Source: JANMQK01 sp031370485 | GTDB lineage: Bacteria; Acidobacteriota; Polarisedimenticolia; Gp22-AA2 | DNA: 25,527 nt | Direction: 5' to 3' | NCBI GenBank assembly: GCA_031370485.1 | Contig: JANMQK010000303.1 | Span: forward strand, 1-25,527 | In this document: positions 14,865-22,422 of the stretch, piece after piece | Numbering within the stretch: position 1 is the stretch's first letter | Layout: each line of letters starts with the position of its first letter | Notes under the pieces: model-generated | Seen by the model: only the letters and a program-made list of their open reading frames with translations | The model's database searches: none | What the model was told of the DNA's origin: nothing | Position numbers and translations under genes: made by a program

Positions 14865-14893
14865 TTGACGCTCCTCCAGGCCGCTGCTACGAT
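14865..14893 (+). promoter_or_regulatory. Promoter of the ABC transporter/lipoprotein operon
   Basis: TTGACG (14865-14870) and TACGAT (14888-14893) are 17 bases apart, with a TG just upstream of the -10. Transcription would begin near 14900, 24 bases before the permease ATG. Confidence 0.7.
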
Positions 14894-14923
14894 GGACATC
14901 ACTCATCGAGGGTGCCTGACAGC

Positions 14924-16108
14924 ATGCGCGGAATCCCATCACATGTTCGCCTCGTCAGCGCCGACCTCGGGCGCCGGCCGCTGCGGACCGCCCTGGCGGT
15001 CCTGGGCGTGGCGCTCTCGACGGCGCTGCTCCTCGGGACTCTCGGCCTGCACGCGGGCTATATCCGCTCGCTCGATTCCACGATTGACCGGATGGGGTTC
15101 CAGGTCCTGGTCACCGCCAAGGGATGCCCCTACGAGGCCGCGTCCCTAGTCATGCGGGGCGGCAACGTGCCGATGTACATCGACGAAACGACGTTCGACA
15201 CGATCCTCTCCGACCCCGACGTCGCCGAGGCGACGCGGATCTTCATGCAGGGGATGCCGGGCGGGTCGATGAACCGGGTGATGGTCTTCCTGGGCGTCGA
15301 CGACCAGTTCCGCCGCCTGAAACCGTGGATGACCCTGCAGCGGGGAGAGTGGTACACCGGGCCCGAGGCCCCCGAGGCGATCCTGGGCTACAACGCCGCT
15401 GTCACGCTCGGGCTCAACCTCGGGGACAGGCTCCCCGTGGGCCCGGCCCACAGGGATCTCACGGTCCGCGGAGTCTTCGATCGTTCGGGCACCCAGGACG
15501 ACGGAATGATCTTTCTCCCCCTGCGCTTCGCCCAGGAGCTGTTCGACCGGCAGGGAAAGCTCACCGGTGCCGGCGTGCGCCTCAAGTCGCTCGATCGGGT
15601 GGACGGCTTCCTGAAGCGGATGTTCGAACTGCCCTCCGTCCAGGCGCTGACCCTGACGCAGTTCCGCTCGACCGTGATGGAATTCGTGGGGACCTCCCGG
15701 CTTCTTCTGCTGCTGAGCGCTCTCGTCGCGGCGGTGATCGGCGGGCTCGGCTTCCTCAACGCCATGACGATGTCGGTGGCGGAGCGGTTCCGCGAGTTCG
15801 GGCTGATGAAGGCCGTCGGCGCCTCCCCCGCCAGCCTGTTCGGGCTGACCCTCCTGCAGACCGGATGCCTCGGGCTTCTGGGAGGACTCTCCGGCATCGC
15901 CGGGATTGCGGCTGGCGGCTGGGCCATCGAGGCGCTGGTTCGCCGCCTCGTGCCGTTCGCGCCTTCCGGACCGCTTCTCGATCTGCAGCCATCCATCGTC
16001 GCAGTCTCCTTCCTGGGATCCGTGCTGTTGGCCGTGGCGGCCGGTTTCTACCCCGCCGCACGCGCCGCCCTGGTCAGCCCCGCGCGGGCCCTGCGGCATG
16101 GAGCGTAA
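14924..16108 (+). CDS. ABC transporter permease, FtsX/MacB type
   Basis: The 394-residue protein has the four-helix layout of FtsX/MacB/LolC-type permeases. Helix 1 is near residues 22-44 (TALAVLGVALSTALLLGTLG), followed by an extracytoplasmic domain of about 200 residues (MacB-PCD-like, with TRIFMQGMPGGSMNRVMVF and LGLNLGDRLPVGP). Three C-terminal helices follow: LLSALVAAVIGGLGFLNAMT, the TLLQTGCLGLLGGLSGIAG region, and a last one ending in the typical PAARAALVSPARALRHG. Such permeases act mechanically on envelope substrates such as lipoproteins, antibiotics or cell-wall hydrolases. The ATG at 14924 is chosen because it lies just after a promoter and begins the amphipathic helix. The ATPase gene overlaps its end by 11 bases. 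Confidence 0.9.
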   Translation: MRGIPSHVRLVSADLGRRPLRTALAVLGVALSTALLLGTLGLHAGYIRSLDSTIDRMGFQVLVTAKGCPYEAASLVMRGGNVPMYIDETTFDTILSDPDVAEATRIFMQGMPGGSMNRVMVFLGVDDQFRRLKPWMTLQRGEWYTGPEAPEAILGYNAAVTLGLNLGDRLPVGPAHRDLTVRGVFDRSGTQDDGMIFLPLRFAQELFDRQGKLTGAGVRLKSLDRVDGFLKRMFELPSVQALTLTQFRSTVMEFVGTSRLLLLLSALVAAVIGGLGFLNAMTMSVAERFREFGLMKAVGASPASLFGLTLLQTGCLGLLGGLSGIAGIAAGGWAIEALVRRLVPFAPSGPLLDLQPSIVAVSFLGSVLLAVAAGFYPAARAALVSPARALRHGA

Positions 16109-16829
16109 TCCCGGCGGGACGCCTGCCGTCGCCCCGCCTGCCGCCTTGCCGCCGGTCGCCGAGGCGGTAGGCCTTCGCAAGTCCTACACGCAGTCGGCCG
16201 AGACGGTTGAGGCGGTCCGGGGGATCGACCTCGCCCTGGCCGCCGGGGAGTTCGCGGCGCTCGTCGGGGCCTCCGGCTCGGGGAAGACAACGCTTCTCAA
16301 TCTTCTCGGCTGCCTCGATCGGCCGACGGGAGGGGTCATCCGGATCATGGGCCGCGAGGTGCAGTCGCTCCCCGAGAAAGACCTGACCGAAATCCGCAGG
16401 CGGAGGATCGGGTTCGTGTTCCAGGACGCTTCGCTCATCCCCACCCTCACGGCGCTGGAGAACGTGGGCCTCCCTCTCGCGTTCGGGCGGGGTCACGAAG
16501 GAGCCCGCGATCCGATCGAGGCGCTCGACGCGGTGGGGCTCGCGGACAAGGCGAGGCGCCATCCGAACGAGCTTTCCGGAGGGGAGAGGCAGAGGGTCGC
16601 CATCGCCCGGGCCATCGTCCACCGCCCGGCCCTGCTGCTCGCGGACGAGCCGACGGGGAACCTCGACCAGGAGAACGGCCTGAAGATCTTCTCCCTTGTC
16701 CGCGCGCTGGTCGCGACCGGCGGCCCCGCCGCGCTCGTGGCCACCCACAACCAGGAGCTGGCGGCGCTCGCCGACCGCCGGCTCTTCATGCGTGATGGGC
16801 GGTTCATTGCCGGCGGAGGCGACCGATGA
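16098..16829 (+). CDS. ABC transporter ATP-binding protein, LolD/MacB type
   Basis: The 243-residue protein contains every ABC ATPase motif: Walker A GASGSGKTT (57-65), Q-loop FVFQDASL, signature LSGGERQRVAIARA, Walker B LLLADEPTGNLD, and the switch histidine in VATHNQE. The sequence IGFVFQDASLIPTLTALENV is typical of the LolD/MacB/FtsE group, which pairs with FtsX-type permeases like the one just upstream. A Pro/Ala-rich N-terminal extension of about 22 residues precedes the domain; the ATG at 16098 lies inside the permease 3' end and I take it as the start. The stop overlaps the start of the lipoprotein gene (ATGA), so all three products should be made together. It would power the permease at the inner face of the membrane. 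Confidence 0.93.
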   Translation: MERNPGGTPAVAPPAALPPVAEAVGLRKSYTQSAETVEAVRGIDLALAAGEFAALVGASGSGKTTLLNLLGCLDRPTGGVIRIMGREVQSLPEKDLTEIRRRRIGFVFQDASLIPTLTALENVGLPLAFGRGHEGARDPIEALDAVGLADKARRHPNELSGGERQRVAIARAIVHRPALLLADEPTGNLDQENGLKIFSLVRALVATGGPAALVATHNQELAALADRRLFMRDGRFIAGGGDR

Positions 16830-19351
16830 CACGGGGCGCTCCGTCCCGCCGCCCGCGCGCGCCCGCGCGGCAGGGAGCGGGGCTCCCTCTCCGGGTGATC
16901 GGCGCGAGCATGGTCCTTCTCCTGACGGCCATCGCCTGCGGAGGGGAGGGGTCGAGTCGAGTGGGCTCCGGCGGCGGCAACCGCGTCGAGGTCGAGGAGC
17001 ACATGCAGCGCGGCCTCGAGATGATGCGGCAGGGCCAGGACGAAGGGGCCGAGGCCGAGTTCCGCCGCGCGATCGCCCTCGACCCTCAGGACGCCCGCGC
17101 GCACCTCCAACTCGGGAAACTTCTCGCGGGGCGTGGTCTGAGAGCCGGCGAGGCGCCACGGGAAGGAACAGCCGAAATCGAAAAAGCCGTGGAGCTGGCC
17201 CCGGGCGATCTCCAGGCCCGGCTCGAGCTGGCCGACGTCCTGCACATTCCCCTACCCAACCACTTCGATTCCGGCCGGGCCATCGAACTCTACGAGGGGG
17301 TGCTCAAGGAGCGCCCGGAGCTCTCCGATGTCAGGCTGCGGTACGCAACCTGGCTCGCGACCGCGGACGTGCGGCTCGTCGTGAAGGGCAAGGCCGGCCG
17401 GGTCTCGCAGGACTCGAGCTGGACCATGGAATCCGCGCGCCGCCAACTGGAGATCGTGATCGACACGGTTCCCGCCGACAGCCCGCAGGCCGCCGTGGCC
17501 CACGCGATGATTGCCAACATCCTGATGCACCTCGGGCAGTGGCCCGAGTCGGTCCGGGAGTGCGACCTGGTCCTCGACCGGCATCCCGACCTGTCGACGG
17601 AAAAGCGAGCCGACCTCCTCTGGACGAAGGGGCAATCGCTCTACCGCCAGGGGCTGTACCGGGACGCGATCGCCACCTACCGCGCGCAGTACGACCTCCT
17701 CCCTTCGGACCGGCCGTTGTGGGACATCTATCAGTGCTCGCTGAAGCTCAAGGGTTTCCCCGCCGGCCTCCCCCCGAAATACCGCTTCCCACTGCGGCCC
17801 GAGGCTTCCGGAAGAGATCTCCCGCCGGCCCCCAGGTTCCGCGACATCGCGCAGGAACTGGGGATCGCCAAGTACGCCGGGGCGGGCCCGGCCTCCTGGG
17901 GGGACTACGACGGCGACGGGCTCTACGATCTCATCGTGTGCGGCTGCGACACCTTCTGCTCGCTGTTCCACAACGAAGGAAAGAAATTCAGGGATGTGAC
18001 GCTCGAGGCCGGTCTCGGCGGTGTCGAATCGGGGTTCGCGGTCCCCTGGGGGGACTACGACGGCGACGGGCTGCCGGACCTCTACATCGCCAGGAACGGC
18101 TGGAGCGGCCCCGCCCCGGACACGCTCCTGCGCAACAAGGGGGATGGGACCTTCGAGGACGTGACGGCCCGCTCGGGAATCAACGAGCCAGGGTCGGGAT
18201 TCCATTCCCAGTGGCTCGACTACGACCGGGATGGCTGGCTCGATCTGTTCGTGACCAACGGAGTCACGTTCGACCCCAATATCAACCACCTCTACCGCAA
18301 CAAAAGGGACGGCTCCTTCACGGACGTGACCGCGACGGCGGGTCTCAAGGAGGTTCCCTGGAGGGGGACGATCGGCGTGGCGATTGGAGACTTCGACGGG
18401 GACGGGTTCAAGGACCTTTTTCTCCATGGCCGCAAATCACCCAACCGCCTCTATCACAACCTCGGCAACGGCACCTTCGAGGAGGTGGCGCGGCAGGCCG
18501 GGGTCGCGGGGAACAGCCGCCAGAACGGGTTCGTGGCGCTCGCCGTCGACCTCGACAGCGACGGCGACCTCGACATCCTGACGGTGAGCCTCACGGTGTG
18601 GGATCGCGTGCTCAGGGGATACCGGTCGGACTACCGTCCAGGGCCGGACGATGACAGGGTCCGGTTCTACCGCAACGACGGCGGGCTTCGATTCACCGAC
18701 GTCAGCGAGGCGGCCGGCTTCATTTACCCGATGGGGATCATGGCGGCCAACGCGGGGGACGTCGATAACGATGGCTACATGGACATCCGCTTCGGGACAG
18801 GGGACCCGGACTCGAGGCGGCTCGAGCCGAACAAGCTCTACATGAACACCGGGCACGGCACGTTCGTGGACCGGACCATCGCGGCCGGGGTCGAGACCCT
18901 CGGCAAGGGGCACGGGATCACCTTCATCGACTGGAACGGCGACGGCTACCTCGAGATGTACACGCAGCTGGGGGGGTTCTACCACGGGGACCTCTGGAAC
19001 AGCGCCTTCTACCTGAACGAAACCCCTCACCGGAACCACTACATCGAGATCGACCTGAGAGAGGACGGCCCCAACAGGCTGGCGGTTGGCGCCGGCGTGC
19101 AGATCGAGGCGGGGGAACTGAGGACCTACCAGGAGGTGACCGCGGGCCGCGGGTTCGGCTCGTCCGACCCGCCGACGCTGCACTTCGGCCTTGGCGGGAA
19201 CACGCTCATCGACCGGCTGCGGGTGCGCTGGCCCGACGGGACCTCCGAGCAGTTCGAGCGCCCGCCGGTCGACCGCCGGATCCTGATCCGCCGGGGCGAC
19301 AGGACCTGGACCACCGTGACCCGGGGCCGCCCCCTCAGCGGCCGCCAATGA
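16826..19351 (+). CDS. CRTAC1-like lipoprotein with TPR, FG-GAP/VCBS repeats and ASPIC/UnbV domain
   Basis: The 841-residue protein starts with a basic stretch, a hydrophobic segment and a lipobox (TAIAC, Cys38), so it should be lipid-anchored outside the cytoplasm. Residues of about 52-330 are tetratricopeptide-like helices (HMQRGLEMMRQGQDEGAEAE onward). From about 345, seven Asp-rich calcium-loop repeats follow, such as DYDGDGLYDLIV, DYDRDGWLDLFV, DFDGDGFKDLFL and DVDNDGYMDIRF, as in FG-GAP/VCBS beta-propellers. The C-terminus (GAGVQIEAGELRTYQEVTAG, then RLRVRWPDGTSEQFE) is the ASPIC/UnbV domain. Proteins of this type are usually encoded singly or with polysaccharide systems. Here translation is coupled to an ABC ATPase, which suggests joint action in envelope export or turnover. 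The 3' end overlaps the convergent gene by 17 bases. Confidence 0.9.
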   Translation: MTRGAPSRRPRAPARQGAGLPLRVIGASMVLLLTAIACGGEGSSRVGSGGGNRVEVEEHMQRGLEMMRQGQDEGAEAEFRRAIALDPQDARAHLQLGKLLAGRGLRAGEAPREGTAEIEKAVELAPGDLQARLELADVLHIPLPNHFDSGRAIELYEGVLKERPELSDVRLRYATWLATADVRLVVKGKAGRVSQDSSWTMESARRQLEIVIDTVPADSPQAAVAHAMIANILMHLGQWPESVRECDLVLDRHPDLSTEKRADLLWTKGQSLYRQGLYRDAIATYRAQYDLLPSDRPLWDIYQCSLKLKGFPAGLPPKYRFPLRPEASGRDLPPAPRFRDIAQELGIAKYAGAGPASWGDYDGDGLYDLIVCGCDTFCSLFHNEGKKFRDVTLEAGLGGVESGFAVPWGDYDGDGLPDLYIARNGWSGPAPDTLLRNKGDGTFEDVTARSGINEPGSGFHSQWLDYDRDGWLDLFVTNGVTFDPNINHLYRNKRDGSFTDVTATAGLKEVPWRGTIGVAIGDFDGDGFKDLFLHGRKSPNRLYHNLGNGTFEEVARQAGVAGNSRQNGFVALAVDLDSDGDLDILTVSLTVWDRVLRGYRSDYRPGPDDDRVRFYRNDGGLRFTDVSEAAGFIYPMGIMAANAGDVDNDGYMDIRFGTGDPDSRRLEPNKLYMNTGHGTFVDRTIAAGVETLGKGHGITFIDWNGDGYLEMYTQLGGFYHGDLWNSAFYLNETPHRNHYIEIDLREDGPNRLAVGAGVQIEAGELRTYQEVTAGRGFGSSDPPTLHFGLGGNTLIDRLRVRWPDGTSEQFERPPVDRRILIRRGDRTWTTVTRGRPLSGRQ

Positions 19352-19976
19352 CTCCCGATATCGACTTGGCGGGGACCATCAGGAAATCCTCCGTGAGGTC
19401 GATCCCCATTCGCGCGGCATCGAGAAGCCGCAGCAGCGGCGCCTGTGCCTCGAGGCCCCAGTCGCCGTAGCCCGGCGCGTGGCGCTTCGTGGCCTCGAGC
19501 CCCTCCTCCTTCAGCCAGCGGGTGACCACCCTTTCCACCTCCGTGCCCAGGGCGATCGCCGCGGCGCTCGCGCACGCGTCGGCGAGGAGGCCCCGGGTCA
19601 TCTCCCCCGCGGCCATCAGTCCGGCCTGCCAGGCCTCGGTCGCGGGGCCGACGGTCGCGGCGAACAGGACCGCGCGGCGGCAGCCCGAGAGCCGCTCGCC
19701 AAGGGACCGGCTGGCGGAGCGGAGGTTGCCGCCGATCGCGATCTCGCCCGGGCCAGGCTCCGTCACCGGAAAGTCGTCCCAGACCGCGCGGGGGGTTATC
19801 AACCCCTGAACCCGCGCCTGCACCTCTTCGAGAAGCGCGCGAGTCTTCTCCGGAACCTGGTCGGGGCGGCGGTAGCCAAGACGGAGCAGGACAAGCGGCC
19901 TGGGGACCGTCACCGGCAGCGGATCGAGGAGCCGCCCGGCGCTTCCCGCGGGCGGGACATCTCCCTCCGGCGCCAT
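19335..19976 (-). CDS. Stand-alone MetH-type reactivation domain protein
   Basis: The 213-residue protein resembles the C-terminal activation domain of vitamin B12-dependent methionine synthase, which binds S-adenosylmethionine and restores oxidised cob(II)alamin by reductive methylation. The SAM-binding signature appears as RHAPGYGDWGLEAQ, and the end LTEDFLMVPAKSISGVIG matches the family tail. The middle GCRRAVLFAATVGPATEAWQ resembles the same domain. Start is the ATG at 19976 after AGGGAGGG; a longer frame upstream overlaps the methyltransferase gene and is not used. It is the last gene of a four-gene minus-strand operon, 25 bases after the MttB-like gene. The cobalamin-binding protein it would act on is not in the window. 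Confidence 0.85.
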   Translation of the reverse strand: MAPEGDVPPAGSAGRLLDPLPVTVPRPLVLLRLGYRRPDQVPEKTRALLEEVQARVQGLITPRAVWDDFPVTEPGPGEIAIGGNLRSASRSLGERLSGCRRAVLFAATVGPATEAWQAGLMAAGEMTRGLLADACASAAAIALGTEVERVVTRWLKEEGLEATKRHAPGYGDWGLEAQAPLLRLLDAARMGIDLTEDFLMVPAKSISGVIGGR

Positions 19977-20001
19977 CGTCAGGCCCTCCCTGGGCGGGTG
20001 T

Positions 20002-21468
20002 TCAGGCGGGGAGATCGGGGAGCGCGTCCATGCCGAACCGGCGGGCGTCCTGCAGGACGACGCGGTCCAGCTCGCGCACCACGTTCTCTGGCAGTTGAAA
20101 GCGATCCCGCGCCAGGAGCGCCTGCACCGCCTCGGTGGCCCGTTCGTAGTCGCTTCGTCCGCCGCCGCCGGGGGCGGCCGAGGCGCGGTCAACGACCTTT
20201 CCCGGCATCAGCCCCTCCTCGCGGAAGAGCGCCAAGGTCGTCGGGTGTCCGAGGAAATGTCCCTGGGCGATGGCCTCCGGCAGGAACTCGATCGCCATTT
20301 TCTCGTGCCGGTGCCTGATCCCGTCGATCAACCGGTAGGCCATGCCGCAGACCTCGTTGTCGATGACCAGCTTCTCCAGGCTCTGGCAGGTGATGAAGTC
20401 GAGAATCCCGACCCCCGACACCACGTTCACCCCCGCCAGCGCCGCCAGCATGATCCCCACCCCGGTCTCGTAGCCGGCCTGGGCGTCCACCACCTTGGAG
20501 TCCGACAGCCCCATGTATGCGTGGATCGGGAACCCGAGGGTCTTGCCGATCTGCGCGTAGGCGCAATCGATCATCATGGTCTCGATCGAGCCGAAGGGGG
20601 TCTGGCCGCCGCGCATGTCCATCAGGCAGGGGGCGCCGCCGTAGATGACCGGCGCTCCCCGGCGGACCGCCTGCGCGAGCGCGATCCCCGCGAGGTTCTC
20701 GGCCGTGTGCACCACGAGAGTCCCCGAAAGGGTCACCGGGCCGGTGGCCCCCGTCAGCGGCACCGAGACGATCTCCGAGGGAATTCCGTGGCTCGCGCAC
20801 TGGACGATGCTCTCGGAGGTCAGCTCGCTCCAGCGCAGCGGGGAGGAGGGGCAGGCGTCGAAGATCGCCAGCGGCTTCTCCCCGAGCTCCTTCTCCGAGC
20901 CGCGCACGATCGTCAGGATCTCGAGCATCGTGGCGAACGACTCCGTCCGGAAAAGGCCGGTCACGACCGGCTTGTCGCAGTTCCGCACCGCGAGCGCCAG
21001 CCGGTAGTGATCCGAGATCTCGTTCGGCACGTCCCCCGGGACCAAGGCCGTCGCATTGGCCCGGATGTTCCCCAGCTGATGAACGAGCCGCGCCAGGCGC
21101 ACCGCGTCCGCTGCGGTCGCCGCGCGCACGGAGCGGTCGGTCTCGAGCACCTTGATCGCCGCCGAGCCGGGGTCGTAGGTCACCGTGTCGCCGCCGACCT
21201 CGATCGCGTGGTCCCCCGTGACGCTCCAGATCTTCAGGGTCCGGGGGGACGAGGCGATCGCCTTCTCGACGAAGTCGCGGCCGAGCCAGGCGCGCTGCGC
21301 CTCCCGGTCGACCTTCTGGCCGTGGTCCGAGAAGATCTCGAGGGCGCGGTCGTTCTCGAAGAGCAGGCCGATGTTTTCGAGAACCTCGAAGGCTTCGTCG
21401 ATGATCCGCCCGATGAACTCCCGGCTCAGGATCTCGATACGCGGGCGGAAGGTTGGAAGCAGGCTCAC
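20002..21468 (-). CDS. MttB-family (non-pyrrolysine) corrinoid methyltransferase
   Basis: The 488-residue protein belongs to the trimethylamine methyltransferase superfamily, TIM barrels that move a methyl group from a quaternary or tertiary amine to a corrinoid protein. Family features are the N-terminal IIDEAFEVLENIGLLFEND, the mid-block VVTGLFRTESFATMLEIL, PVIYGGAPCLMDMRGGQTPF, AYMGLSDSKVVDAQAGYETG and the C-terminal LEKLVIDNEVCGMAYRLIDG. There is no in-frame amber codon, so it is not a pyrrolysine enzyme; in characterised non-pyrrolysine relatives (MtgB and kin) substrates include glycine betaine, carnitine and proline betaine. Substrate here is unknown. The GTG start overlaps the stop of the upstream homocysteine methyltransferase gene (GTGA), so the two are translationally coupled. 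Confidence 0.92.
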   Translation of the reverse strand: MSLLPTFRPRIEILSREFIGRIIDEAFEVLENIGLLFENDRALEIFSDHGQKVDREAQRAWLGRDFVEKAIASSPRTLKIWSVTGDHAIEVGGDTVTYDPGSAAIKVLETDRSVRAATAADAVRLARLVHQLGNIRANATALVPGDVPNEISDHYRLALAVRNCDKPVVTGLFRTESFATMLEILTIVRGSEKELGEKPLAIFDACPSSPLRWSELTSESIVQCASHGIPSEIVSVPLTGATGPVTLSGTLVVHTAENLAGIALAQAVRRGAPVIYGGAPCLMDMRGGQTPFGSIETMMIDCAYAQIGKTLGFPIHAYMGLSDSKVVDAQAGYETGVGIMLAALAGVNVVSGVGILDFITCQSLEKLVIDNEVCGMAYRLIDGIRHRHEKMAIEFLPEAIAQGHFLGHPTTLALFREEGLMPGKVVDRASAAPGGGGRSDYERATEAVQALLARDRFQLPENVVRELDRVVLQDARRFGMDALPDLPA

Positions 21469-22394
21469 GCGGGATGCTCCGTGCCGCGCGGCGCGGCGAC
21501 AACATCCTGCCCGGTTTCGATCACCTCGGCGAGGCCGGCGATGAATTCGGGGGTCGTGCCACAGCAGCCGCCGATGACGTTCACCCCCAGCGCGGCGATT
21601 CTCCTCATGTCGGCGACGAATTCGGAGACGGTCTGGTCGTACGCGACCGCCCCGTCGCGCAGCACCGGCTGGCCCCGGTTGGGCTGGACGATGACCGGAA
21701 GGTCGGTGCTGTCCCGCAGGACCCGGCTCAGTTCGAGAAAGACCGCACTGCCATGGCTGCAGTTGCTGCCGACGATGTCGGCCCCGGCCTCCTCGAGCGC
21801 CTGCATGCAGCGGGGTGCCGTCTCCCCCATCAGCGTGAAGAAGCCCCGCGGGTTCCTGTCGAAGGTCATGCTGGCCGCGACCGGCAGGGCGGGCGCCACG
21901 GCGCGCGCCGCCCGGACCGCGCACAGCGCCTCCTCGAGTGAGTACATGGTCTCGATCGAAAGGAGATCGACCCCCCCGTCCGCCAGCCCCCGGATCTGGG
22001 CCTCGAAGGCGGCCTGGAACTCCTCCGCCGTGAACTCCCCCATCGGCTTGAGGAACTTGCCGGTCGGACCGACATCGCCGGCGACGTAGCGCCCCGGCGG
22101 GCAGATCGCGCGCAGCGCCTTCGAGGCGAGGAGGTTCGCCTCGTGGGTCCGCGATTCGAGGCCGCGCTCCGAAAGCTTGATCGGGGTTCCCCCGAAAGTG
22201 TTGGTCTGCACGACGTCCGAGCCGGCCTCGTAGTATGCCCGGTAGACGCCATCAACAATCCCGGGCCTCTCCCAGTTCCAGGGCTCCGGAGACTCGCCGT
22301 CCTCGAGACCGGCCGCGAACAGCATCGTCCCCATGGCCCCGTCGAAGAGGACCGGCCGCTGCCGAAGCCGATCGCGAAAGCCGGGCAGGCTCAT
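21465..22394 (-). CDS. Homocysteine S-methyltransferase (MetH domain-I type)
   Basis: The 309-residue protein is a zinc-dependent homocysteine-binding barrel like the first domain of MetH. It begins with the family signature LFDGAMGTML, continues with ADVVQTNTFGGT-like sequence (SDVVQTNTFGGTPIKLSERG), and has the zinc cysteines C212 (GSNCSHG) and C277-C278 (GGCCGTTPEFI). No methylfolate, cobalamin-binding or reactivation domain follows, so it is only this one module. The ATG at 22394 sits after GGAGGG; an earlier ATG at 22448 would overlap the upstream transporter gene. It is coupled to the MttB-like gene (GTGA). Methyl would come from methylcobalamin on a separate corrinoid protein, or directly from a small donor as in S-methylmethionine-dependent relatives. 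Confidence 0.93.
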   Translation of the reverse strand: MSLPGFRDRLRQRPVLFDGAMGTMLFAAGLEDGESPEPWNWERPGIVDGVYRAYYEAGSDVVQTNTFGGTPIKLSERGLESRTHEANLLASKALRAICPPGRYVAGDVGPTGKFLKPMGEFTAEEFQAAFEAQIRGLADGGVDLLSIETMYSLEEALCAVRAARAVAPALPVAASMTFDRNPRGFFTLMGETAPRCMQALEEAGADIVGSNCSHGSAVFLELSRVLRDSTDLPVIVQPNRGQPVLRDGAVAYDQTVSEFVADMRRIAALGVNVIGGCCGTTPEFIAGLAEVIETGQDVVAAPRGTEHPA

Positions 22395-22422
22395 GCTCCC
22401 TCCGCCTGGAGTTTGGCCAATC

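Noticed and set aside
17900..18970. DNA tandem repeat array in the lipoprotein gene, suggested by recurring GACTACGACGGCGACGGG-like strings
   Set aside because: These are codons of the conserved Asp-rich FG-GAP loops; spacing varies and the rest of each unit differs, so it is protein-level repetition.
20002..21468. Pyrrolysine-type trimethylamine methyltransferase
   Set aside because: The frame has no internal amber codon and no pyl genes are in the window.
20095..22089. A 664-codon plus-strand frame opposite the corrinoid methyltransferase genes
   Set aside because: The minus-strand frames carry unmistakable MttB and homocysteine methyltransferase motifs; the plus-strand product has no recognisable fold.
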